Source: a virus
Strand: one strand, 5' to 3'
Length of the DNA stretch: 22,711 nt
IMG/VR virus record: IMGVR_UViG_3300027972_000056
Coordinates: 1 to 22,711 of that record
Below, one piece after another: positions 1-7,785 of the stretch. How positions within the stretch are numbered: the first letter of the stretch is position 1; every line of letters begins with the position of its first letter. The position numbers and the translations under genes were made by a program. Under the pieces are notes generated by a model that worked only from the letters and a program-made list of their open reading frames with translations, had not been told where the DNA came from and did not search any database.

Positions 1-387
1 CGCAATGCTAGACTTAATGCAATCGAAACGGACACTGGCGTAAGTGCTGTTTTGAAGATATATGACTTAACTGCTGGAGCTCCAGCAAACTGCGCGGCGG
101 CTATTACTGGCACAATTCTCGCAACAATAAACTTGCCATCCGATTATTTTAATGCCGCTTCGGGTGGTTCGATTACAAAGCTTGGTACGTGGAGCGATTC
201 TTCGGCTGATGCCGCTGGCACAGCAGATTTCTTCAGATTATTTAAGACTGATGGAACCACTTGCCAAATGCAGGGTACGGTTACGGCAACTTCTGGTGGT
301 GGCGATATGGAATTGGATAACACTTCTATTGCCGCAGGTCAGACCGTCACCGTTACAACCTTTACGTTAACCGACAACAATGCCTAG
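1..387 (+). CDS. Phage structural protein, C-terminal part (gene starts before the window)
   Basis: The reading frame is open from base 1 with no stop, so this is the 3' end of a longer gene cut by the window edge. A TTG at 52 could be mistaken for the start, but the upstream residues (RNARLNAIETDTGVSAVLKI) are coherent protein. The visible 128 residues are rich in Gly, Ala, Thr and Ser. They include a DGTTCQMQGTVTATSGGGDM segment and end in beta-strand-like TVTVTTFTLTDNNA. This style is familiar from distal tail, fibre or baseplate-associated proteins in phages and metagenomic contigs. It lies just upstream of the large repeat adhesin and probably belongs to the same host-contact module. I do not know a precise function. 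The class (phage structural) is fairly safe; the role in the virion is inference. Confidence 0.75.
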   Translation, partial: RNARLNAIETDTGVSAVLKIYDLTAGAPANCAAAITGTILATINLPSDYFNAASGGSITKLGTWSDSSADAAGTADFFRLFKTDGTTCQMQGTVTATSGGGDMELDNTSIAAGQTVTVTTFTLTDNNA

Positions 388-432
388 AATATAAAACTAT
401 AATTTTATTTAGTTGTAGGGGAGGAGGTAGTC

Positions 433-3400
433 ATGGCAGTTGCATATCGCTCTGTTGCTTCAACTATACTTTCCACTAGAACTAACATCACGGTTACAAA
501 ACCTGCTGGCGTAGTAGACGATGATATTTTAATTGCATCTATCGCAATTGATACTGACACGGCAATTACTCCTCCTGCCGGATGGACAGAAATAACCGTA
601 GTGGACGAGTCAACAGTAGACCTTGATTTATATGTCTACTGGAAACGTGCCAGCAGTGAAGGTGCAAACTATACTTGGACACACTCTTCTGCATGGTCGG
701 CGGGGGCGATTGTCGCAGTGAGTGGTGCGATTACATCGGGTGACCCCCAAGATGCCACAGTTGGTATAGACAATAACGATGGGCTTACTTCTACCGTAAA
801 CATACCGAGTATCACCACTGCTACCGATGGCTCGTTAGTCATCGCAGTAACTTCTGAATATAATACGGCTATTACATCTTCCACTCCGTCAGGATGGGAC
901 GAAAGACTAGACACGGAAGGAATGCACGTTTGGACAAAAACCCAAACTACTAGTGGTGCAACTGGTGCAACCACAGCTACACTGTCGACTGCAAGTAATC
1001 ATGTTACAGCAGTTGTAGCAATAAAAGAAGGTGTTGCTACAACCGTAGAGCAAGAAGGTTTTCGTTTTGGAGTAGATGATGGAAGTGAATCTGCACATGG
1101 TTGGGAAGCTAGTCAAGATACGAACATCTCAACGGTTTCACCATCTACAAAGCTGATACGTTTTCTATTGAATTCTACAGGGGATTATGCTTCAACGGCA
1201 TTCAAATTAAAATATCAGAAGAACGGTGCTGGAGGGTATGCTACAGTTCCTCTAACGGCAACGAGTGGTGGTACAACCCCTCTTATTGAGGCGGCAGATT
1301 CTACCAGTTCTGGAGACAACGTTGGTAGTGCTTCATGGGCGGTTTCAACTCCTACGGCATCAACTGGAGACCTGTTGATATTCAACATTTCTTGGGACGA
1401 TAGCGTTACGGTTTCAAACGTAACTGCGCCAGCAGGTAAAAACAGTGAAACACTAACTGCAATCAACGCGACTCCTGCTGTAAGTAATGGCACTGAAGTA
1501 CGTTGTAAATCTTGGTACTGTATTACAACTGGAGCATGGACAGCAGGTACAATAACTTTTACTCCATCGGCTTCAGAGCAATGGACAGCGAAAGTCATTC
1601 GTGTTCCTGCTGGTGAGTTTGATGGCACTACACCTATTGGTGCAAGTGTTACCAGTGCTTCAGCGGGAGTAGCAGAAACAAACGTACAACACGGGGCTTT
1701 TACCGCAGGAGCAAGTGACGGTGGTGGTAAACTATGTGTGTGGACTGCTGTAGATGTAGACCCTCAAACGGTTGCGACTGGGTTTACTCAAGTAGCCAAT
1801 ACAGATGTGGGCGTACTCTCAGGTGGTTTCTTTCATCGCAACACGGTGGTAAGTAATAGTGAAAGCTTTACAGCTACAACCGTTTCAACCATTGCTGGCG
1901 ATTCTTGGTGTGCAGTAGCCTTTGTGGTTCGTGCGCCTGTTATAACAAATGATTTATATATCAGTACATCCACCAACATTACTGCTGGTGGTGAAGCAAC
2001 TACTGCAAGACTTACTGCTCCCAGTGGTAAGACAACATCCGATTTCGTTACTGGTCGAAGATGGGACGATGAAAACGGTACTGATTCTATAGATATAACT
2101 ACGGATGATTATACCGAAGTTGAATTCCCCATCACACTTAGAACGGGATTGACTGATACTACATATTTCGATTTTAGAATGTACAATGTAGATACGGCTA
2201 TTGATACTTATACCGTAACTCCTCGTTGGACTGTAGCATCTGTTGCCACAGCTACAGGTACATTAAATAAAACTCTTGGGGGTTTGACTGGAAGCGTTGC
2301 TGGAACGGTATTGGTTTCTGGCACTACATCTAAAACGTTAGGTTCTCTAACAAAAAGTATTACAGGAAGTGTTTTAAATAACGGTTCTTTGTCTAAAACA
2401 CTTGGAGCATTGACTTCGGTTTCTGCCGTAGATGTTATAGTGCAAGGAACATTGGATAAAACTCTAGGTTCTTCAACACTATCTTCTGGTGGAACTGTAG
2501 CCGACAACGTATCTACTGGAACTTTGAATAAGACTTTAGGTTCTTTAGTTTTAAGTTCTTCTACTAACAACATTGTTTCTGCAACCCTCAATAAAGCGTT
2601 GGGTTCTTTAACTGAAACGTTGGATGGAGACGTTTTAGTACAAGGTACTACGAGTAAAACTTTAGGGTCTCTAACTCTAACAAGTTCCGTAAAAGCTCAG
2701 GTATCAGGCACTTTAAATAAAACGCTAGGCTCTTTAACTCGGTCTATATCTGGAACAGTTTTAGTTAGCGGAACTACAAGTAAAACTCTCGGGGCTACAA
2801 CCTTAGTATCGGCAGGAGATGTCTTTGTTGCCGGAAGTCTCAATAAGACTCTCGGTAGCTTGAGTTTATCTTCTTCCGGAAGTGTTGCTATAGTTCTTTC
2901 AACGGGAACTTTAAATAAGACTTTAGGTGTGTTGTCTCTAGTTTCTTCCGGAGATACCATAGTCTCAGGGTCTACTGTAAAAACTTTAGGCTCTCTATCT
3001 GCATCTTCAAGTGGAGATGTGATAGTAACAGGTTCTACTAGTAAGACTTTGGGGTCTTTGACTCTCTCGTCTGTTGTAGACAATATAGTTTCTGGTTCTT
3101 TGAACAAGAGTCTTGGTTCTATTGCAAAAACAATTGATGGTGACGTATTAGTTGTAGGTACTTTAAATAAAACATTAGGTTCGTTATCTTTATCCAGTGC
3201 GGGTTCGATAGGCACAGTTGTAGTAGAAGGGTCTCTCAATAAAACTCTCGGAACGCTAACTTCCACGTCTAGCGGAAACCTTGTTGTACAAGCTACTTTA
3301 AATAGTAATTTGGGTTCTCTGTCGTCGTCGGCAGAAATTCTAATAACAAAAGCTATACCTCTGACACCAGATGGACTTATAACCACAGTATGGAACAACA

Positions 3401-4524
3401 TATTCACTTGGTATGGCACATCTTTGTCAACATGGTATCTTATACAATTTGCAGACGAAAACGAAATAGAAATATTTAGCCAATGGTATACCGTTTCTGA
3501 AACGGGTGGTGCTGGACAATTAAACTGTTTTGTTAGTCCTACTCAAACCCAGTCTCTTGTAAACGGAAACTATAAATGGAGACTGTTAGACTATCATAGT
3601 GACTACGGAAACTGGAGTGACTATAAAGCCTTCACGCTGAGTGTCATATCTCAAGGTACTCTCTCTGAAAATCTATCTCCATTAAGTGGTTCAAGCGCAG
3701 GAACAGTAGAGACTCACGGAACAACCAGTAAGACTCTTGGTTCGCTAAGTTCTTCTTCTTCTGGTACTGTGAGTGTATCAGGAAGTCTATCTAAAACACT
3801 AGGCTCATTATCTAAAACTATATCTGGTAAGGTTGATGTAAAGGGAACTACGAGCAAAACTCTAGGGTCTCTAACATTGTCCGCAACAGGTGGAGCTACT
3901 AGTCCGACAATAGGAACTTTAAACAAAACACTTGGAGCGTTGTCTGAAAACATTACAGGAACTGTTTCTATAACAGGTACTACTGTAAAGACTCTGGGTG
4001 CTATAAGTAAGAGTGTAACTGGTACAGTACTGGTAAAAGCTAGTGTTAGCAAAACACTATCTTCCATGACATCAGTATCCAGTGGTAAAGTTATTATCGG
4101 AGCAAATACTTCCGAAAATCTAGGTACGATGCTGTCTACTTCATCTGGTACAGTTCTAGTATTAGCAACCGCAGACGAAGCTCTTGATGGCATCATGGTA
4201 TCTAGTTCAGGAGAAGTTGTGGTTTCTGGTATCCTAAGTAAAACTTTAGGAGAAGCAACACTCGTGGCAAATGGCATAGTAAGCAACGCCAGAGAAGGTA
4301 TATTAAATGCCACTCTGGGAGCAATTGTATTTGACGCCACAGGAACAGTGTTTGATGCACAAAAGAGATACTACGATAGATTTATAACAACATCTCTGGA
4401 AAAAAGTACAGACATGGTAAACAAAAGTGAATTAGAACTTTTTGTCACAAAACAATTCGAAGATACAACCGTGGCAAGTTTTATAAAAAACAGAAACTTG
4501 ACCATAAAAAAAATACAAAATTAA
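433..4524 (+). CDS. Giant repeat-containing tail fibre / adhesin-like protein (1363 aa)
   Basis: Starts at ATG 433 behind GGGGAGGAGG. Residues 1-198 form a beta-rich domain ending AVVAIKEG. Residues about 203-275 (EGFRFGVDDGSESAHGW onward) resemble a domain common in phage structural proteins. Residues about 285-505 look like a second copy of the first domain's fold, ending in AVAFVVRAP. From residue 609 come 17 degenerate units of about 20-24 residues with core G(T/S)LNKTLGSL or GTTSKTLGSL. An aromatic-rich Ig/FN3-like insert follows (about residues 967-1072), then 11 more units and a charged C-terminus. There is no signal peptide or membrane span. The length, repeats and place beside other tail genes suggest an extended fibre or tail-surface protein that contacts the host. 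No chaperone or autocleavage domain is visible. An alternative is a capsid-surface fibre. Confidence 0.75.
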   Translation: MAVAYRSVASTILSTRTNITVTKPAGVVDDDILIASIAIDTDTAITPPAGWTEITVVDESTVDLDLYVYWKRASSEGANYTWTHSSAWSAGAIVAVSGAITSGDPQDATVGIDNNDGLTSTVNIPSITTATDGSLVIAVTSEYNTAITSSTPSGWDERLDTEGMHVWTKTQTTSGATGATTATLSTASNHVTAVVAIKEGVATTVEQEGFRFGVDDGSESAHGWEASQDTNISTVSPSTKLIRFLLNSTGDYASTAFKLKYQKNGAGGYATVPLTATSGGTTPLIEAADSTSSGDNVGSASWAVSTPTASTGDLLIFNISWDDSVTVSNVTAPAGKNSETLTAINATPAVSNGTEVRCKSWYCITTGAWTAGTITFTPSASEQWTAKVIRVPAGEFDGTTPIGASVTSASAGVAETNVQHGAFTAGASDGGGKLCVWTAVDVDPQTVATGFTQVANTDVGVLSGGFFHRNTVVSNSESFTATTVSTIAGDSWCAVAFVVRAPVITNDLYISTSTNITAGGEATTARLTAPSGKTTSDFVTGRRWDDENGTDSIDITTDDYTEVEFPITLRTGLTDTTYFDFRMYNVDTAIDTYTVTPRWTVASVATATGTLNKTLGGLTGSVAGTVLVSGTTSKTLGSLTKSITGSVLNNGSLSKTLGALTSVSAVDVIVQGTLDKTLGSSTLSSGGTVADNVSTGTLNKTLGSLVLSSSTNNIVSATLNKALGSLTETLDGDVLVQGTTSKTLGSLTLTSSVKAQVSGTLNKTLGSLTRSISGTVLVSGTTSKTLGATTLVSAGDVFVAGSLNKTLGSLSLSSSGSVAIVLSTGTLNKTLGVLSLVSSGDTIVSGSTVKTLGSLSASSSGDVIVTGSTSKTLGSLTLSSVVDNIVSGSLNKSLGSIAKTIDGDVLVVGTLNKTLGSLSLSSAGSIGTVVVEGSLNKTLGTLTSTSSGNLVVQATLNSNLGSLSSSAEILITKAIPLTPDGLITTVWNNIFTWYGTSLSTWYLIQFADENEIEIFSQWYTVSETGGAGQLNCFVSPTQTQSLVNGNYKWRLLDYHSDYGNWSDYKAFTLSVISQGTLSENLSPLSGSSAGTVETHGTTSKTLGSLSSSSSGTVSVSGSLSKTLGSLSKTISGKVDVKGTTSKTLGSLTLSATGGATSPTIGTLNKTLGALSENITGTVSITGTTVKTLGAISKSVTGTVLVKASVSKTLSSMTSVSSGKVIIGANTSENLGTMLSTSSGTVLVLATADEALDGIMVSSSGEVVVSGILSKTLGEATLVANGIVSNAREGILNATLGAIVFDATGTVFDAQKRYYDRFITTSLEKSTDMVNKSELELFVTKQFEDTTVASFIKNRNLTIKKIQN
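2257..3330 (+). repeat. Degenerate coding repeat array, block 1 (17 units)
   Basis: Seventeen consecutive protein repeats inside the large adhesin gene. Each is a turn-like G(T/S)(L/T)(N/S)KTLG(S/A)L core followed by a short Ser/Thr/Gly-rich strand and a Val/Ile-rich strand. The L-N-K and T-S-K versions are intermixed. At DNA level the units use different synonymous codons (for example ttaaataaaact, ctcaataagact, ttgaataagact), so the conservation is in protein and not in nucleotide sequence. This points to an old array under protein-level selection, not a fresh tandem duplication. Confidence 0.9.
3655..4350 (+). repeat. Degenerate coding repeat array, block 2 (11 units)
   Basis: Eleven further units of the same family, resuming after an Ig/FN3-like insert at about 3331-3648. 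The first (GTLSENLSPL) and several of the last units (ANTSENLGTM, ATADEALDGI, GILNATLGAI) are more divergent than the middle ones, as expected for array edges. Unit length stays near 20-24 residues. Confidence 0.85.
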
Positions 4525-4551
4525 AAACACTGAATAGAAGGAGGTGTTTAT

Positions 4552-4908
4552 ATGCCTTTAATGATTGTGAGTCCAGACCAGACATCTCCTGAAATTCATG
4601 TTGGAGACGTTGGCACTCAAATAATTGTAACGGTTTATAATCAGCTTGGAGAAGTTCAAAATTTATCTACTGTAACCGAAGTGTTATATAGATTATTCTC
4701 ACCCCTCCAAGTATCCAAAGAATTTGTGGGAGCTTTGCTCACAGATGGATTAGATGGCAAGGTGGTTTACACTTTGTCATCTGGAGATATAGACAAAGCT
4801 GGCTATTGGAAGTTTCAATGTGTATTGATATTTCCAGATGGCACTTGGAGCACAAACGTGGAAGATATGATTGTTTATGAAAATATACCCGCGCCTGTGG
4901 TTCCGTAA
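4552..4908 (+). CDS. Small Ig-like phage structural protein (118 aa)
   Basis: Starts at ATG 4552 behind a strong GAAGGAGGTG. The protein is a single beta-sandwich-like unit. It has an N-terminal IHVGDVGTQIIVTVYNQLGE strand pair, a central VSKEFVGALLTDGLDGKVVYTL hairpin, and a GYWKFQCVLIFPDGTWSTN strand with paired Trp/Phe, ending in a proline-rich tail. This resembles the N-terminal domains of BppU-type upper baseplate or fibre-attachment proteins, where a short Ig-like module docks a receptor-binding part to the baseplate. Here it stands alone with no receptor-binding extension. It follows the repeat adhesin directly, so a role as an adaptor for that protein is reasonable but unproven. There is no signal peptide or membrane segment. 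Confidence 0.6.
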   Translation: MPLMIVSPDQTSPEIHVGDVGTQIIVTVYNQLGEVQNLSTVTEVLYRLFSPLQVSKEFVGALLTDGLDGKVVYTLSSGDIDKAGYWKFQCVLIFPDGTWSTNVEDMIVYENIPAPVVP

Positions 4909-4912
4909 TTTG

Positions 4913-4985
4913 ATTTGAACATCTTCGTTATCGGTTGAGAAGATGTTATGTCGTTATCGTTTGAATAAATTTATAATGTTCAAAT
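4913..4985 (+). promoter_or_regulatory. Two mutually exclusive RNA stems between structural genes
   Basis: Two perfect inverted repeats share bases. AACATCTTC (4918-4926) can pair with GAAGATGTT (4939-4947). ATTTGAACAT (4913-4922) can pair with ATGTTCAAAT (4976-4985). Bases 4918-4922 belong to both, so only one stem can form at a time. A near-copy pair, TCGTTATCGGTTGA at 4925-4938 and TCGTTATCGTTTGA at 4951-4964, lies inside. The next gene's ribosome site (AAGGAG) follows about 20 bases downstream. No U-tract follows either stem, so simple termination is not supported. Confidence 0.5.
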
Positions 4986-5018
4986 AAAATAACAACCGAC
5001 AAACAAGGAGAATATACA

Positions 5019-5504
5019 ATGACTTTAACAACTTTACAAAAAACACAACTAAATAATTCTAACAAGGCTATGCAAAGTGCTCAAATCGGAACACTCTTGG
5101 GAGATATGGAAGCTGGCGCAGTAGGAGCTATTCGTAAGATAGAAGAGACGGTCTTGTTCTCTCAATTTACTGATGGTGGTGCGGCTAGTGGCACATACAC
5201 TCTAACTGCCGGAACAATTCCCGTTGGAGCAACAGTGCTGTCCTCAGCTATCAAGGCGATTACAGGATTTACTGGAAACGTGTCCGCTACAATCATCATT
5301 GGCGATGGTAGCGATACTGACAGATACAACACAGGTACACCTTCCGTATTCACAACTGCCGCTGGTGGCATTAGTGCGGGCGCTGTAAGTGGAGTAGCTT
5401 ATCACACCGCTGAAAAAAGCGTAGTTCTTACTGTCGCTGGTTCTTCAGACTTCACAGCCATTAGCGCTGGTTCTGTTACCGTAGCTGTTTATTACTTATT
5501 GTAA
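5019..5504 (+). CDS. Phage structural protein, beta-rich (161 aa)
   Basis: Starts at ATG 5019 behind ACAAGGAGAATATACA. A short helical N-terminus (TTLQKTQLNNSNKAMQSAQI) leads into Gly/Ala/Thr/Val-rich beta sequence containing GDGSDTDRYNTGTPSVF and SAGAVSGVAYHTAEKSV. It ends in VAVYYLL. This pattern recurs in phage genomes as a small structural, decoration or tail-surface protein. The gene is richer in G+C than its neighbours, like the major capsid gene, and is followed by a strong hairpin; both are typical of an abundant product. I cannot tell whether it is a head decoration or a tail-fibre component. Its position after the adhesin favours the tail. Confidence 0.65.
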   Translation: MTLTTLQKTQLNNSNKAMQSAQIGTLLGDMEAGAVGAIRKIEETVLFSQFTDGGAASGTYTLTAGTIPVGATVLSSAIKAITGFTGNVSATIIIGDGSDTDRYNTGTPSVFTTAAGGISAGAVSGVAYHTAEKSVVLTVAGSSDFTAISAGSVTVAVYYLL

Positions 5505-5525
5505 AACTTGATTATTTGACATTCG

Positions 5526-5553
5526 ATGGGGACTTAGATTTCTAAGTCCCCAT
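5526..5553 (+). terminator. Strong hairpin downstream of the structural gene
   Basis: ATGGGGACTTAG (5526-5537) and CTAAGTCCCCAT (5542-5553) are a perfect 12-bp stem with loop ATTT. It lies 22 bases after the stop codon at 5504. No run of U follows (GATGACATTC), so it is not a textbook intrinsic terminator. It may stabilise the 3' end of the abundant upstream message or need a factor to terminate. Compare the hairpin behind the major capsid gene at 18444-18475. Confidence 0.6.
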
Positions 5554-5610
5554 GATGACATTCTTGGTTGACGATTCAGCCATAAAAAAACACGTGGAGG
5601 CACACATATT

Positions 5611-6342
5611 ATGGACTTTAATTATCAAGGCATCAATGGCTATGATGTGAGCTTCTGGCAAGATGACAATGAAACACCGCAACAAATAAATTTTAATAAA
5701 ATGAAGTCTTCAGGGGCTACGTTTTGTGGAGTAAAGGTCGGACAGGGCACTTGGTCTGACCCAGACTTTTTATACAACTGGAGAGAATCAAAAAAGGCGG
5801 GATTGGTTAGGTTTGGGTATTTCTTCTGTGATGATAGTTATCATCCAAAGACTCAAGCCAGAAAATATTGGGAACTGCTCCAGTATGATTTCGATGAAAA
5901 CGAAATGCAGTTTGCCGACTATGAAGTTGGTTCGTGGACAGAGTGGTATCAGCTTTATATATTCCTAACAGAGTTTCAGATGTTATCCGGTTTGCCGGAT
6001 GAGAAAGCTGGCATATATACAGGGTATCCTTATTGGATTGCCCATAGTCCAACTACTCCGTTCTATAGGGATTTTTTCGGAAGACATCCTTTATTCCTTG
6101 CTTGGTATATAGATGACCCGTTCTATGTTAGAGTACCTTCGACTTGGAAGGAAGCCTTGCTTTGGCAATGTGGCACACCGCGCATAGACGTTGGGCAGGA
6201 GAGTCCTACCATAGACTTCGACAAGTTCAATGGCGACCAAATTAAATTTAAAAAATATTTCGGTAGTAGTCCTGATTTACAACCTACTCCGATTTTTCCA
6301 GATTCTCTTTTTATAGAAGAGAAAAAATATAAAGGAGTGTAA
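5611..6342 (+). CDS. GH25-family muramidase (endolysin)
   Basis: A 243-residue enzyme predicted to cleave the beta-1,4 bond between N-acetylmuramic acid and N-acetylglucosamine in peptidoglycan. It begins with NGYDVSFWQ (D12), has FGYFF at the end of a barrel strand, FADYEV (D103 and E105, the expected catalytic DxE pair), GIYTGYPYW, LAWY and WQCG (185-186), and ends with a TIDFDKFNGD strand. Together these mark the GH25 lysozyme barrel. The start is ATG 5611 behind GTGGAGG. There is no signal peptide, so release would need a holin or another route. The C-terminus ends about 35 residues after the barrel, leaving no room for a cell-wall-binding domain. The SH3-like gene immediately downstream could supply binding in trans (inference). 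A tail-associated lysozyme is the alternative. Confidence 0.88.
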   Translation: MDFNYQGINGYDVSFWQDDNETPQQINFNKMKSSGATFCGVKVGQGTWSDPDFLYNWRESKKAGLVRFGYFFCDDSYHPKTQARKYWELLQYDFDENEMQFADYEVGSWTEWYQLYIFLTEFQMLSGLPDEKAGIYTGYPYWIAHSPTTPFYRDFFGRHPLFLAWYIDDPFYVRVPSTWKEALLWQCGTPRIDVGQESPTIDFDKFNGDQIKFKKYFGSSPDLQPTPIFPDSLFIEEKKYKGV

Positions 6343-6343
6343 T

Positions 6344-6703
6344 ATGATTTATGTTCTAACAGTAATGGCATCCGTATTGAACGGTAGAAGTTCTGCTGGA
6401 GTTACAAGCACTAATTTAATCTTTCCAAACGGCTTCTTGAAAAATGATGTTTTAAAGGCTAATCTGGTGAGCGTCGTTGACGGTGCAAGCTGGTACGCCA
6501 TTTACGAATGTATCCGCAATGGCAACCGTGTCACTCTTCCTGCGTCCGTTGTTTGGGCTTCAGCAGGTAGCACTGGTGGTTATTTAAGATTAGATGCAAC
6601 TACTCCAGACCCAGTTGAGCCTCCCGTTGAAACTTTCCCTCTAGAAGTGTGGTTGAGCATGAGTGCTGATGGCATTCGAAAGAAATATGTCTTGGTGGTG
6701 TAA
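6344..6703 (+). CDS. Small SH3-like protein next to the endolysin (119 aa)
   Basis: ATG 6344 follows the muramidase stop by one base, with AAGGAG inside the end of the upstream gene, so the two are probably translationally coupled. The N-terminal 70 residues follow a bacterial-SH3-like pattern: VLNGRSSAGVTS, then FLKNDVLKANLVSVVDGASWYAIYE, then NRVTLPASVVWAS. This matches the usual Arg-Ser-Ser, turn, strand and Trp-Tyr order, although conservation is loose. A proline-rich linker (DPVEPPVETF) leads to a short C-terminal LEVWLSMSADGIRKKYVLVV segment. Such domains often bind peptidoglycan. A role as a separate wall-binding partner of the endolysin is inference. It may instead be a small structural protein. 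There is no membrane span. Confidence 0.55.
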   Translation: MIYVLTVMASVLNGRSSAGVTSTNLIFPNGFLKNDVLKANLVSVVDGASWYAIYECIRNGNRVTLPASVVWASAGSTGGYLRLDATTPDPVEPPVETFPLEVWLSMSADGIRKKYVLVV

Positions 6704-6708
6704 CCATT

Positions 6709-7470
6709 ATGACATTCCCTCAATCCATATACATAGGCGATAATACATACACGGAAAAAGTTGAAGACGTTGTTGAAGAAATTGATGTGGGCAGTGTTAT
6801 AAGAACGGCTAGGAAAGTAGGCGACCCCGTAATGATAGAGTTGATGGAATTAGACACTAACATCATGGGTACATCTAATTTTCAAAATGTTACGTTAGCT
6901 ACTCCCAACGGAGGTTTCAATGCCGTAAGTCAATTTCAGAAATTGGACTACGACGCGCTAAACTATCTGGTGGGAATCCAACCGTCAGATAAAGCTACTC
7001 TGAATCAAAAGATGCAATTTCTGGTGGGTGTAAAAGTAACTCAAACGGTGAGACCTTATTGGACTGACATCGAATGGCGCAAGATACTCTACGAGAAGGT
7101 TACCCCTTTTTCCTTTAAGTTTGGAACAATAGTTTTTGGTGGGCAGAAGTTGAGAGTCAAATCTGTAAAGGGAATTCCTGTTGAGACTAAATTCATGTGT
7201 AAATATCATGGTCGAGATAAAGCTGAAATGATTACCTTCTATGAAGTAGTAGGTCTTAGGAAAAAAGATTGGAATAGACCGATAGCCGAACTTCGAGCAG
7301 AAGGTTATATACAGGTTGCGACGTGGGCAGGAATGGGAAGTAACACCTATCACGAGACATGGTACTCAGGTACAACTCTCCATCCTATCTGGTCTCACTT
7401 GGATTATCCGGCTAATACGGGGGCTAGTCCTTTGTACATAGACAAGAAGTTTTTAGAACCAGTGGTATAA
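6709..7470 (+). CDS. Hypothetical phage protein (253 aa)
   Basis: I do not recognise this family. The start is ATG 6709, six bases after the previous stop, with only a weak GGTGGTG before it, so coupling to the upstream gene is likely. The protein is soluble and mixed alpha/beta with many aromatic residues. Segments rich in Trp and Tyr include PYWTDIEWRKILYEKVTPFSFKFG in two strands, KFMCKYHGRDKAEMITFYEV, and a C-terminal YHETWYSGTTLHPIWSHLDYP. The two Cys/His-bearing segments do not make a clear metal site. The SVIRTARKVGDPVMI stretch near residue 30 is faintly SH3-like. It is the third gene of the endolysin cluster and could be an accessory lysis or wall-binding factor, but nothing seen proves that. 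Confidence 0.6.
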   Translation: MTFPQSIYIGDNTYTEKVEDVVEEIDVGSVIRTARKVGDPVMIELMELDTNIMGTSNFQNVTLATPNGGFNAVSQFQKLDYDALNYLVGIQPSDKATLNQKMQFLVGVKVTQTVRPYWTDIEWRKILYEKVTPFSFKFGTIVFGGQKLRVKSVKGIPVETKFMCKYHGRDKAEMITFYEVVGLRKKDWNRPIAELRAEGYIQVATWAGMGSNTYHETWYSGTTLHPIWSHLDYPANTGASPLYIDKKFLEPVV

Positions 7471-7489
7471 TAATCATGGGAGGAGATAT

Positions 7490-7666
7490 ATGCAACCGAA
7501 ATTTTGTAGCTGTAGAAGTTGTAGAAGTGGATTGCATAATTCAAAATATTCTAAGTCAATATATAAAAGAGCCAAAAGAAAAGCTCGTCAAATGACAAGA
7601 ATAATGTTAAAAAAAGGAAGGTGGGACGATTTGCCCACTTCGATATCAGTACCATACACAGATTAA
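7490..7666 (+). CDS. Very small Cys-containing basic protein (58 aa)
   Basis: ATG 7490 follows GGGAGGAGATAT, a strong ribosome site, and the frame runs to TAA 7664-7666. The protein opens with MQPKFCSCRSCRSG, a Cys-x-Cys-x-x-Cys cluster. A long Lys/Arg-rich helix follows (KYSKSIYKRAKRKARQMTRI), and it ends WDDLPTSISVPYTD. Small, strongly basic proteins with a similar ending recur in many phage genomes; I know of no assigned role. Nucleic-acid binding through the basic helix is plausible from composition alone. The cluster of three Cys could hold a metal together with H17 or as a dimer, which is speculation. Confidence 0.75.
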   Translation: MQPKFCSCRSCRSGLHNSKYSKSIYKRAKRKARQMTRIMLKKGRWDDLPTSISVPYTD

Positions 7667-7683
7667 TATAAAGGAATATAATC

Positions 7684-7785
7684 ATGGAAAAAAGAAGACC
7701 TATAGTTACGGCTATGATGACAATGGTATCTATCGCATCGTGTTTGTGGTTATTATTTCTATGGAGTATATCCATTGGTTTTTAA
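7684..7785 (+). CDS. 33-residue single-span membrane peptide
   Basis: ATG 7684 has AAGGA at 7671-7675 with good spacing and runs to TAA 7783-7785. The peptide has a charged start (MEKRRP), then a continuous hydrophobic stretch with Trp and Cys (VSIASCLWLLFLWSISIGF) that would span a membrane once. Size and topology fit a tiny membrane peptide such as a minimal holin-like or lysis-accessory peptide, and the neighbouring genes include the endolysin. No larger holin is seen in the window. The assignment as a lysis factor is inference from position; a short ORF like this could also be fortuitous, although the ribosome site argues for translation. Confidence 0.55.
   Translation: MEKRRPIVTAMMTMVSIASCLWLLFLWSISIGF

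Noticed and set aside
2697-3419. Long - strand open frames opposite the adhesin repeats (also 2208-2591 and 3714-4340)
   Set aside because: They are repetitive only because the + strand repeats are; composition and lack of starts mark them as shadows.
2257-4350. CRISPR array or minisatellite
   Set aside because: The units are degenerate at DNA level, uninterrupted in a reading frame, and have no constant repeat with unique spacers. No CRISPR is seen anywhere in the window.
4943-4987. 14-codon frame inside the paired-stem region
   Set aside because: No ribosome site, and the sequence is explained by the inverted repeats.
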